A stretch of 14,292 nucleotides of DNA from Clostridia bacterium (GTDB lineage: Bacteria; Bacillota; Clostridia; Lachnospirales; WQUN01), in the NCBI GenBank assembly GCA_025997155.1, contig BNUF01000056.1, positions 1-14,292 on the forward strand, written 5' to 3'. Shown in pieces: positions 8,101 through 13,182 of the stretch (positions are counted from its first letter, which is position 1; every line of letters starts with the position of its first letter). The notes below the pieces were generated by a model, which saw nothing but the letters and a program-made list of their open reading frames with translations, was not told the DNA's origin and ran no database searches. Both the position numbers and the translations under genes were made by a program.

Positions 8101-8364
8101 GCCGTCAACGCGCTGACTTTCCTCGCACGTACAAAAATAAGTTGAGAGCCGTCCGTCTAAGTCGAATACGGCGGAGGGATACCGCTCAACCCTTTCTTCG
8201 TCGTCAAAGGAGTTCAGGGTGAACTGGTAGCGGTAGCCGCGTTTCACCATCGTCTGGTTGTAAACGCCGCCTTTTTGGTACAGGGCGAGTCCGTCGCGGC
8301 AATGCTGCTCCGTCGCGGCGGCGGTTTCGATATCCTGTACAGTTAGATGAATTTTTATCATCAC
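5110..8364 (-). CDS. SWIM-domain SNF2-family DEAD/H helicase-like ATPase
   Basis: 1084 residues. Order: SWIM zinc finger with Cys78, Cys80, Cys90 and His92 (CxC...CxH); a long middle part (about 120-610) typical of bacterial SNF2-associated regions; SNF2 N-terminal ATPase lobe (about 622-835) with LRPYQKEGFKWL, Walker A DDMGLGKT (648-655), DEAQ box (747-750) and LTGTPIENS; helicase C lobe (about 915-1060) with GLNLVGAD and motif VI QASDRAHRIGQ (1020-1030). All ATPase motifs are intact. Such proteins translocate on double-stranded DNA and remodel protein-DNA complexes; bacterial relatives interact with RNA polymerase or DNA repair, but this one's role is not known. The start is GTG 8364 directly after the proC stop (AGGGG 8 nt upstream) or the next codon, ATG 8361. 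Full-length for the family. Confidence 0.95.
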   Translation of the reverse strand: MMIKIHLTVQDIETAAATEQHCRDGLALYQKGGVYNQTMVKRGYRYQFTLNSFDDEERVERYPSAVFDLDGRLSTYFCTCEESQRVDGACVHVCGALFHILLEKKEEHHNRRRMLSAERILKLFEEVSANTAINTMPLDEKVTLLPVLSYTGHIDYYYDKTETTPSLSFKIGNARMYVVKNISDFLKAVSEKTVASYGKNLTFLHNLDNFDEKSQKLISFMKNCVNNINEYTTAYINSYYKNYTTGVKRSLHLSSIDFDIFFDMFKDERVESSVLGYGSNLLFTETVAPVCYNISENEQSVSISGANKYYIFYGGKYAYIIMGNSLHRADKNHAKIWKALDEEIREQGDLVFADKYLRKFLNIALPVLRKEKIADTEGVEKKFDICPLDKKVYLDAQDGAVTAKLLFCYGEKELNALSKGDDSGIVRNDADELNITKALTQFGFIPNKKKLWYILDNDEKIYNFYDTGIGYLRKISEVFATDDFTKKSQRVSMRKTSFGVRIEGRLLSVVPKSDYNINELLEIVDAYNHKKKFYKLKDGRFLNLENSAELSQTADFINNVGITKQDISRGELKVPSYKSLYFEQLMTDNAVFDKDETFKKLISDFENKNNIDFVVPKSLEEILRPYQKEGFKWLALMSRYNFGAILADDMGLGKTVQIISLILYTITQEHPKEQSLIVAPTSLIYNWEREFRKFAPKITAEVVAGTSQKRRQILNDSSSDVIITTYDMLKNDIEYYREQNYYYIVIDEAQNIKNADTQNSKAVKLLRANAKFALTGTPIENSLSELWSIFDFIMPAYLYNHAKFQREIESPIVRNDDKNAAARLKKMIAPFILRRLKRDVLTEIPEKQETNLYAEMTAEQLKVYTAYLKKAKGELDEILYKDTLKQNQLKVLSFITRLRQICCHPATFKEDYRGGSGKLDIVMETIKNCLDSGHRILLFSQFTSMLSILRGEFSRERVEYFYLDGATKAKDRNDMAERFNNGEKKVFLISLKAGGTGLNLVGADVVIHFDPWWNPAVMEQASDRAHRIGQTQVVQIFNVVAKDTIEEKIIELQEKKRGLVELVIDGNASFINKMSTEEIRNLFI

Positions 8365-9153
8365 TCAATTGTCCCCTATTGATTTATCTTTGTTCACGCA
8401 AGCTTCAAAGGCGCGTACAACCGCGTTCTCAAACCCAAGTTCGGAAAGTTTGCAAAGCCCCTCGATTGTCGTCCCTGCCGGAGAACAGACGGAATCTATC
8501 ATATCGTGAGGGTGTCTGTCGGTGTAGAGGAGCATTTTCGCACTCCCCGCGACAGCCTTCGCCGCTATATTTATTGATTCCCTCTTGCTCATTCCGAGTT
8601 TTTGGGCGGCGCGGGCAAGGGAGTCTATATAGAGGTAGGTAAACGCGGGGGAGCAGGAGGCGAGGGTGCTAAAAATCGGGAAAAACTTCTCGTCGAGTTC
8701 GTTAATCGAACCTATCTGGGAAAATATGGTTTTGGCTTTCTCAAAATCAGCGTCACTCACGCGGTCGTTGCGGCAAATCGCGGAGACGCTTTCGCCGATT
8801 TGCGCGTTTATATTCGGCATCACGCGGATTATCGGAATCTCCCCGAGGTAGCTCCCGAGAGTGTCCGTGGTTATCCCCGCCGCGATTGAAACGGCGACGC
8901 CCTTAACCTTGCCCGCGAAAGAACTTAGGAGCGAGCGGCAGACGGCGGGTTTCACGGCTATTATAAAAAAGTCCGCGTCCAAAAGCAGCTCGTCATAGTC
9001 CGCCGCCACTTTGACGTTTCCTGCGGCGGCGCGTTTCAGATGCCGCGCGGCGCTTGTCTCCTTGTCATATATGTGTATGTCGTCATATGTTTTCGACAAC
9101 GCCTTTACGATTGCCGACGACATATTCCCCGCGCCGAGTACGGATATTTTCAT
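8365..9153 (-). CDS. proC: Pyrroline-5-carboxylate reductase
   Basis: 262 residues, normal family length. It reduces 1-pyrroline-5-carboxylate to L-proline with NAD(P)H in the cytoplasm, the last step of proline synthesis. Rossmann nucleotide-binding motif GAGNMSSAI at 7-15; AVKPAV near 66-71; the MPNINAQIGES block near 112-122 (family MPNTPAxxGEG); and the C-terminal dimerisation/active-site block SPAGTTIEGL (family SPGGTT). No other proline gene is adjacent. The ATG overlaps the MATE stop codon as ATGA, with AAGGAGGAG just upstream, so translation is coupled to the exporter gene. The stop codon directly abuts the GTG of the SNF2 gene. Confidence 0.95.
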   Translation of the reverse strand: MKISVLGAGNMSSAIVKALSKTYDDIHIYDKETSAARHLKRAAAGNVKVAADYDELLLDADFFIIAVKPAVCRSLLSSFAGKVKGVAVSIAAGITTDTLGSYLGEIPIIRVMPNINAQIGESVSAICRNDRVSDADFEKAKTIFSQIGSINELDEKFFPIFSTLASCSPAFTYLYIDSLARAAQKLGMSKRESINIAAKAVAGSAKMLLYTDRHPHDMIDSVCSPAGTTIEGLCKLSELGFENAVVRAFEACVNKDKSIGDN

Positions 9154-10532
9154 TGTATCTCCTCCTTAATTGTGTCGTCGCCGTGTGTCATAACCCGAAT
9201 CCACGTGTATCTGTTCACCTTTACGAACGCGACGAAACACTTAAGCACCTGGTCGCATTTCAGACAGCAGAACACCACAATCGGCGGCATATGCAGCACG
9301 AACGCCGCGATATACGACGACGGAATTACGACAAGCCACACAAAAATCGTGTCGGTGTACAGAACGAATTTCGGGTCGCCGCCGCCGCGTACAATGCCGA
9401 CCATCGCCGACATATGGTACGCGATACCGATACTGATATAGGCGAGAGCGGTGATAAACTGCCTTGCGTACTCCCGCGCCTCGTTCGATATGTTGTAGAA
9501 CCCGAGCACCCAGTCGCGGAGCAAAAGCATTACTATACAGGTGATAACGCCGAGTATCAGGTATATTATCTGGAAAGTTTTCGCGTATGCCTTGACTGCC
9601 TTTATGCGGCTTTCGCCGATTGTTTTTCCGACGATTACGGCTGTCGCGTTTGAGGACGCGTACACCACAACAGAGGTAATCTGCATTATTATGACGGCGA
9701 TGGCGTTGGCGGAAATAACCGCCGCGTCCTCAAGCCGCCCCAAAATCGCGGTTTGCGCCCACGTGCCGATTGCCCAAAAAAGCCCCGCGAGCAGCATCGG
9801 GTAGCCGACTTTGAGATAGTGAAAAAAGAGTTCTTTGTCGGGACGCGCAATTTCGTCAAACTTAGAGACGAGTTTCTTGTCGACCTTGAAAAGATAGGTG
9901 ACGACTATGATAAATTCGACTATACGCGCCGCGTCGGTGGCGATTGCCGCGCCGCGCACGCCCATTTCGGGGAATCCGAAATTGCCGAATACGAGCGCGT
10001 AATTGAGTATGAGGTTAAGGACGAAACTGACGCTTGTAAGTATTATGCCGATTCGTATTGTTTCGACACTGCGAAAGGCGGCGAGCAGGGTGTATGTCAC
10101 CGCGAAAAACACATAGGAGATACTCACGGTTCGCAGGTAAAGCGCGCCCGTTTCTATGACTTCCTGTTTGTTAGTAAATATTGACAAAACCTGTGTCGGG
10201 AAGGCGAAGGACACGACGGTGGTGACGACTCCGAGAGCTACCGACACAATCAGCGCGGCGTTTATGATATGCTTTATCGGGTCAATTTGCTTTTTGCCCC
10301 AATACTGGGAACATATGGCGACAATCGCGTCGCCGCCCCCGAATACGACCATTGTCAGAAGAAAAAGCACCTGATTCGCGATAGTCGCTCCCGACAGCGC
10401 GTTTTCGTTGTATGTCCCGAGTACTATATTATCCGTCAGCGCAACGCCTTGGGAAATCAAGTTTTGTGCCGCGATGACAAGCGTCAGACCGAAATACGAC
10501 TTGTAGAATTGTTTTTCTCGAACGAACAGCAT
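9150..10532 (-). CDS. MATE-family multidrug/Na+ (or H+) antiporter
   Basis: 460 residues with about 12 hydrophobic helices in two similar halves, the layout and length of MATE exporters. Typical motifs: N-terminal TDNIVLGTYNENALSGA (family D-xxxxG-x-xxLA), GGGDAIVAICSQYWGKK near 65-81, VFGNFGFPEMGVRGAAIAT in the loop after helix 5, and a repeat of the pattern in the second half (ISANAIAVIIMQITSVV, NATAVIVGKTIGE). MATE proteins export cationic drugs or metabolites using an ion gradient; substrate cannot be told here. ATG 10532 has GAGGGAG 9 nt upstream; a nearer ATG at 10537 is in another frame. First gene of the operon that continues with proC, SNF2 and the tautomerase. The C-terminal tail contains FCCLKCDQVLKC, rich in Cys but common in this subfamily. 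Confidence 0.93.
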   Translation of the reverse strand: MLFVREKQFYKSYFGLTLVIAAQNLISQGVALTDNIVLGTYNENALSGATIANQVLFLLTMVVFGGGDAIVAICSQYWGKKQIDPIKHIINAALIVSVALGVVTTVVSFAFPTQVLSIFTNKQEVIETGALYLRTVSISYVFFAVTYTLLAAFRSVETIRIGIILTSVSFVLNLILNYALVFGNFGFPEMGVRGAAIATDAARIVEFIIVVTYLFKVDKKLVSKFDEIARPDKELFFHYLKVGYPMLLAGLFWAIGTWAQTAILGRLEDAAVISANAIAVIIMQITSVVVYASSNATAVIVGKTIGESRIKAVKAYAKTFQIIYLILGVITCIVMLLLRDWVLGFYNISNEAREYARQFITALAYISIGIAYHMSAMVGIVRGGGDPKFVLYTDTIFVWLVVIPSSYIAAFVLHMPPIVVFCCLKCDQVLKCFVAFVKVNRYTWIRVMTHGDDTIKEEIQ

Positions 10533-10604
10533 ACTCCATTACTCCCTCACAAAACGCGTTCTTTACAATAAAATGTATTAAATAAAATATAAGTGGTGGG
10601 GAAT
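10533..10604. promoter_or_regulatory. AT-rich divergent intergenic region
   Basis: About 70 nt between two divergent genes, rich in A and T. On the plus strand TTTACA (10562-10567) is a possible -35, with TATAAG at 10588-10593 as a poorly spaced -10 (20 bp). On the minus strand several TAAT-like boxes occur but no convincing pair. Promoters for both directions must lie here or close by; I cannot fix them. Confidence 0.4.
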
Positions 10605-11000
10605 ATGCGGTATATACGCTATAACCCGGGCGAACTGGCGTATTTTGTGCAAAGCGAGAAAAACGGGTCAAGGTTTTACAAGGATTTATCCGAATATTCG
10701 AACGCGTACAGGGAAGAGTTTGAGCGAATTTCGGTGGATTGCGTGATTCGTATGGTTATGTTCTTGGGTATGTGTAAAAGTATCGGTATGAAGTTCACGG
10801 CGGAGAACGCAAGCGTGCCGAAGGTTTTAGAGCTGCGCGAAAGCGTAAGCTTCGCGATATCCGAGGAGACTGAAAATTTGCGCCGTCTCGGCGTTTTTTA
10901 CGAAACCTGCGGCGACGCGGACGCAAAAAAAATATCCTCCGTGATACACAAAAAAACCGCCGATTTGTTTGTGCTGTATAAAATAGAACGCGGCTGTTAG
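10605..11000 (+). CDS. Hypothetical helical protein, unknown function
   Basis: 131 residues from ATG 10605. Mostly helical, no membrane segment, no signal peptide and no motif I recognise. It has four Cys (46, 57, 102, 131), the last being the C-terminal residue, and a central amphipathic stretch (VDCVIRMVMFLGMCKSIGM). A GTG at 10593 would add four residues, but the GTGGGG just before ATG 10605 is the better ribosome binding site. Codon use (CGC, GCG, TCG mixed with AAA, ATA) matches the neighbours, which supports real coding. Its TAG stop overlaps the yajC stop on the other strand; the two are convergent with no terminator between. Divergent from the MATE operon. Confidence 0.7.
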   Translation: MRYIRYNPGELAYFVQSEKNGSRFYKDLSEYSNAYREEFERISVDCVIRMVMFLGMCKSIGMKFTAENASVPKVLELRESVSFAISEETENLRRLGVFYETCGDADAKKISSVIHKKTADLFVLYKIERGC

Positions 11001-11452
11001 ACTTTGGGGTCTTTGTTCTTGGAAGTCGGCGGTTCTTTTATCCCGATTACGTCCACCTTGCGGACGGGTACGCGAACGCCCTTGTTGATACCGAATTCGA
11101 CGACGAAGGTATCCTCCACAATGTCCGTCACCCGTCCGTAAAACCCGCCTGTCGTGATTATGTCGTCGCCAGGGCGTATTCCGTCCTGGAGGTTTTTGCG
11201 TTCTTTTTCGGCTTTTTTCTGGGGGCGGAGCATAAAAAAGTAGATGCCCGCGATTATCGCCGCGTACATCAGGACTATGGTCAAAACGGGAGTCCCGCCC
11301 GTTTCGGCGGCGGGAGTTTGCGCGGCAGCCTGCGCGGGTGCCGCGGTCGCCGCGGTCGTCGTTTTGCCCGCCTCTGAAGAAACGACGGGAGCTTGTCCGC
11401 CCGTTATTACGGGGCTTAGTTCCCCTTCTTCCAGCAAAATAATATAATCTAT
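10997..11452 (-). CDS. yajC: YajC, accessory subunit of the Sec translocon
   Basis: 151 residues from the proposed start. YajC is a small single-pass inner-membrane partner of SecDF in protein export. An Ala/Thr/Pro-rich N-terminal extension (about 25-55) precedes the membrane helix (about 56-74), then the family signature FMLRPQKKAEKERKN and the cytoplasmic beta domain with GDDIITTGGFYGRV. secD/secF do not follow; the gene ends against a convergent gene. Start choice: the only GAGGAG (11459-11464) is 6 nt before an in-frame ATA (11450-11452), giving M-DYIILLEEGEL. The conventional alternative is TTG 11437, 21 nt from the site and without one of its own. I prefer ATA (or ATG misread as ATA) but the start is uncertain. 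The family call is secure. Confidence 0.92.
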   Translation of the reverse strand: MDYIILLEEGELSPVITGGQAPVVSSEAGKTTTAATAAPAQAAAQTPAAETGGTPVLTIVLMYAAIIAGIYFFMLRPQKKAEKERKNLQDGIRPGDDIITTGGFYGRVTDIVEDTFVVEFGINKGVRVPVRKVDVIGIKEPPTSKNKDPKV

Positions 11453-11490
11453 GATAATCTCCTCATTCCGTAAAAAAATCTTATTTCATA

Positions 11491-11519
11491 ATTATATGTA
11501 AATATATACCCCTCGTCAA
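11491..11519 (-). promoter_or_regulatory. Near-consensus sigma-70-type promoter for yajC
   Basis: Minus strand: -35 TTGACG (11514-11519, 5 of 6), 17-bp spacer, -10 TATAAT (11491-11496, 6 of 6). Predicted transcription start near 11484, about 30 nt before the proposed ATA start; the leader holds the GAGGAG site. Confidence 0.85.
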
Positions 11520-11542
11520 TAGCGTAGTTAAAAAAAATAATG

Positions 11543-11571
11543 TTGCGCGGATAAATATTTTCTGATAGACT
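11543..11571 (+). promoter_or_regulatory. Probable promoter of bioY
   Basis: -35 TTGCGC (11543-11548), 17-bp spacer ending in TGA, -10 TAGACT (11566-11571), i.e. an extended -10 (TGn) with a modest hexamer. The predicted start (about 11578) falls inside the inverted repeat at 11574-11594, as expected if a repressor blocks it. Confidence 0.45.
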
Positions 11572-11573
11572 AC

Positions 11574-11594
11574 TTGTATTACATATTTATACAA
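11574..11594. promoter_or_regulatory. Inverted repeat, candidate operator of bioY
   Basis: TTGTAT, 9 nt, ATACAA: a symmetrical 21-bp site placed at the predicted transcription start of bioY. The TTGT...ACAA ends recall biotin-repressor (BirA) sites, whose usual form is TTGTTAAC or TTGTAAAC with a wider gap (14-16 nt), so the match is partial. Could also bind another regulator or be chance in AT-rich DNA. Confidence 0.35.
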
Positions 11595-11607
11595 AGGGGA
11601 TATTTTA

Positions 11608-12153
11608 GTGCGTGAAAAAATTGCAGACTACTCTGTTAAAAAAATGCTCACCGCCGCCTTGTTTACGGGGCTTACGATTGTCGGTTCGCAGATGAAAATA
11701 CCCTTTTTGCTCGTCCCCGTGACTTTTCAGACGTTTTTTGTAATACTCGCGGGATTTGTTTTGGGGAAACGGTACGGGTTGTTGTCGCAGGTCGCCTTTG
11801 TATTCTTGGGGCTTGTGGGACTGCCCGTGTTTTCGGGCGGCGGCGGAATCGGGTATGTGCTTAAACCCTCTTTCGGCTTCATCTTAGGTTTCTTGCCTTG
11901 CTCGTATTTTATCGGGCATTTCGCAAAGCAAGCTGATGGGCTTTTTAAAACTCTCGCTCTTGCGCTTTGCGGAAGTCTGATTGTATATATCGTCGGCGTT
12001 CCTTATATGTATATTATAATGCGAAACATAATGCACATCGGAGACTTAGCCTATGTCCTCAAAAACGGGTTTCTTCTTTTCATACCCGGGGATATTTTCA
12101 AATGCGTACTTGTGAGCCTTGTTCTCGCCAACCTCCGCAAAATAAAAATTTAA
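11608..12153 (+). CDS. bioY: BioY, biotin-binding S component of an ECF transporter
   Basis: 181 residues, normal BioY length, with about six hydrophobic helices. Family motifs are present: the N-terminal KMLTAALFTGLTIVGSQ-like helix, IPFLLVPVTFQTFFVILAGFVLGKRYG, and VFLGLVGLPVFSGGGGIGYVLKPSFGFILGF (family GLPVFaGG...PT-GY-GF; PT is PS here). BioY binds biotin and works with the shared ATPase/T module (EcfA/EcfT), which is not in this window. GTG start with GGGGA 7 nt upstream. No other biotin gene is adjacent, so it is probably a solitary uptake gene under its own promoter. Confidence 0.95.
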   Translation: MREKIADYSVKKMLTAALFTGLTIVGSQMKIPFLLVPVTFQTFFVILAGFVLGKRYGLLSQVAFVFLGLVGLPVFSGGGGIGYVLKPSFGFILGFLPCSYFIGHFAKQADGLFKTLALALCGSLIVYIVGVPYMYIIMRNIMHIGDLAYVLKNGFLLFIPGDIFKCVLVSLVLANLRKIKI

Positions 12154-12165
12154 GAAAAATTTAAG
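12144..12165. repeat. Perfect 11-nt tandem duplication over the bioY stop
   Basis: AAAAATTTAAG occurs twice in a row (12144-12154 and 12155-12165). The first copy contains the bioY stop codon. Probably a slippage duplication; it places extra stop codons after bioY and lies just before the pilin promoter. Confidence 0.8.
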
Positions 12166-12172
12166 AAATGTA

Positions 12173-12201
12173 TTGTAAATTGAAATTTTTAATGCTACAA
12201 T
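12173..12201 (+). promoter_or_regulatory. Promoter of the pseudopilin gene
   Basis: -35 TTGTAA (12173-12178), 17-bp spacer ending in TGC, -10 TACAAT (12196-12201), thus an extended -10. Predicted start near 12208. It lies between bioY and the pilin gene, so the pilin gene is at least partly independent of bioY. Confidence 0.65.
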
Positions 12202-12224
12202 TATTTATGAGAGGAGGGGGAGCT

Positions 12225-12641
12225 ATGAGAAAATTATCTGATAAACGCGGGTTTACTCTCATAGAATTGGTAGTCGTTATTGTTATACTCGCCGTTATGG
12301 CGTTGATTGCGATTCCGAAAATGATTGTGTACACAAGAGACGCCAAAATACGCGTATGCGCGTCAAATATGCGTTCGATTGTTTCCGCCACGATATTGTA
12401 TCAAAGTTTTAATTTACGCAAGGCAATAGACCGCGACACGCTTATGGAAACCTTGCAGACCGAAAATTATATTGAACCTGTCGTTTGCCCCTTGATAAAG
12501 GACGGCAGGCAGTACACTTTCCCCGCCGATTCTAACGACAGCCCGAAACCAAGATGTCCTGTCCACGGAAAACTAACAATGTATATCTATACGGGTACAT
12601 ATGAGAGCCCTGTGGAGTACCCCGACGGCGACGCGCCGTGA
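12225..12641 (+). CDS. Type IV pilin-like / pseudopilin with class III leader
   Basis: 138 residues from ATG 12225. Leader MRKLSDKRG is followed by FTLIEL with Glu5, then a hydrophobic helix to about residue 29: the prepilin peptidase (PilD/ComC) site is Gly9-Phe10. The C-terminal part has two CP motifs (CPLIKDGRQYTFPAD and CPVHGKLTMY), a layout seen in GspG/ComGC-like minor pilins where CP...Y...CPxHG closes the head domain. It would be inserted in the membrane and assembled into a pilus or competence pseudopilus; no peptidase, ATPase or platform gene is nearby. ATG 12225 is preceded by GGAGGGGGAG; an earlier in-frame ATG at 12168 lies upstream of the promoter and is rejected. Confidence 0.9.
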   Translation: MRKLSDKRGFTLIELVVVIVILAVMALIAIPKMIVYTRDAKIRVCASNMRSIVSATILYQSFNLRKAIDRDTLMETLQTENYIEPVVCPLIKDGRQYTFPADSNDSPKPRCPVHGKLTMYIYTGTYESPVEYPDGDAP

Positions 12642-12687
12642 CGATTTTCGCATAAATTTTGCCGCCCCTGAATAGTTTGTAAATGGG

Positions 12688-12906
12688 GTGGTTGTCATAA
12701 AAGAATTTCTAATGCTAATCAGTCAGATTTTGATAATAACCGTGATTCAGCAGCTGAGCGAAATGGTCGTCGACCCGCAGTCAAAACCGCACCACGCGAA
12801 ACTGGTTACGCTCGCTTGTTACGCGGGGTCGTTTTCGCTAATCGTGCGGTATGTTTTTACATATGTCCTTAACGATTTGGTGACGGCGTTGCAGACCGCC
12901 TTTTAA
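12688..12906 (+). CDS. Small two-helix membrane protein, unknown function
   Basis: 72 residues with two hydrophobic helices (about 5-24 and 42-62) joined by a polar loop (VVDPQSKPHHAK). The arrangement, with a QQL motif after helix 1, a KLVTLA start of helix 2 and LVTALQTAF at the end, loosely recalls SpoIIIAC/SpoIIIAD proteins of the sporulation channel, but the likeness is by eye and no other spoIIIA gene is present. Start uncertain: GTG 12688 has no good ribosome binding site; GGGGTG at 12685-12690 sits 6 nt before an in-frame ATA (12697-12699), and ATG 12712 is further on. It follows the pilin gene by 46 nt without a terminator, so it may share that transcript. Its stop codon ends at the first base of the palindromic element. 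Confidence 0.6.
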   Translation: MVVIKEFLMLISQILIITVIQQLSEMVVDPQSKPHHAKLVTLACYAGSFSLIVRYVFTYVLNDLVTALQTAF

Positions 12907-13070
12907 GAGCCTGTTCAGCATCTCGCTTTTGGAGGATTTTCGAGCAGGTTTTTCGCCTTACAAGGAAGCGGCGACGACGCACACTCCTAAGCAGTTTGCT
13001 AGGAGCCGCTGACGCAGTACGGCGGAAAAGATGCCGAAAAGACCCAAAATGGAGATGCTGAACAGGCTCT
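12906..13070. mobile_element. 165-bp palindromic element (MITE-like) with 19-bp perfect inverted ends
   Basis: The ends AGAGCCTGTTCAGCATCTC (12906-12924) and its exact inverse (13052-13070) bracket 127 bp that is also mostly self-complementary: TTTTGG/CCAAAA (12927-12932 with 13044-13049), TTTTCG/CGAAAA (12937-12942 with 13035-13040), a 9-bp stem 12949-12957 with 13021-13029 (one G-T), AGCGG/CCGCT (12967-12971 with 13006-13010), and an inner hairpin CTCCTA...TAGGAG (12984-13005). On either strand it folds into one long hairpin. No protein with a start and ribosome binding site is inside. It looks like a non-autonomous mobile repeat or a structured RNA; no clear target duplication is visible. 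It sits between the stop codon and the terminator of the small membrane protein gene. Confidence 0.7.
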
Positions 13071-13073
13071 GAG

Positions 13074-13111
13074 AAAAACCTACTTGCTTTTACGGGGCGG
13101 TAGGTTTTTTT
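13074..13111 (+). terminator. Intrinsic terminator, potentially bidirectional
   Basis: Stem AAAAACCTAC (13074-13083) / GTAGGTTTTT (13100-13109) with a 16-nt loop, followed by more T. It ends the pilin/small membrane protein transcript after it passes through the palindromic element. The A-run on the left would serve as a T-run for the opposite strand. Confidence 0.85.
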
Positions 13112-13154
13112 GTATAAAAAAAACCCTTGATTATGCCGATACATTAGTGTAGTA

Positions 13155-13160
13155 TATAAT
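13155..13160 (+). promoter_or_regulatory. Consensus -10 for the downstream gene
   Basis: TATAAT lies 22 nt before the GTG start at 13183. No good -35 is at 16-18 bp; TTGATT (13127-13132) is 22 bp away. The terminator just upstream means a promoter must exist here, so this -10 is a fair candidate. Confidence 0.5.
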
Positions 13161-13182
13161 TGGCGTGTTGGGGGTGATACCT

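Noticed and set aside
5110..8364. SNF2 helicase as part of an anti-phage defence island
   Set aside because: Neighbours are proC, a MATE exporter and a tautomerase; no nuclease, methylase or other defence partner is present.
12168..12224. Upstream ATG at 12168 for the pilin gene
   Set aside because: It lies before the extended -10 promoter, has no ribosome binding site, and would put 28 residues ahead of the Phe of FTLIE, too long for the usual short leader.
12869..13144. 91-residue minus-strand open frame across the palindromic element
   Set aside because: It runs through the terminator and the whole palindrome, has no ribosome binding site, and its Arg/Ser-rich composition follows from the repeat sequence. 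If the element is dispersed, similar spurious frames will appear in annotations.
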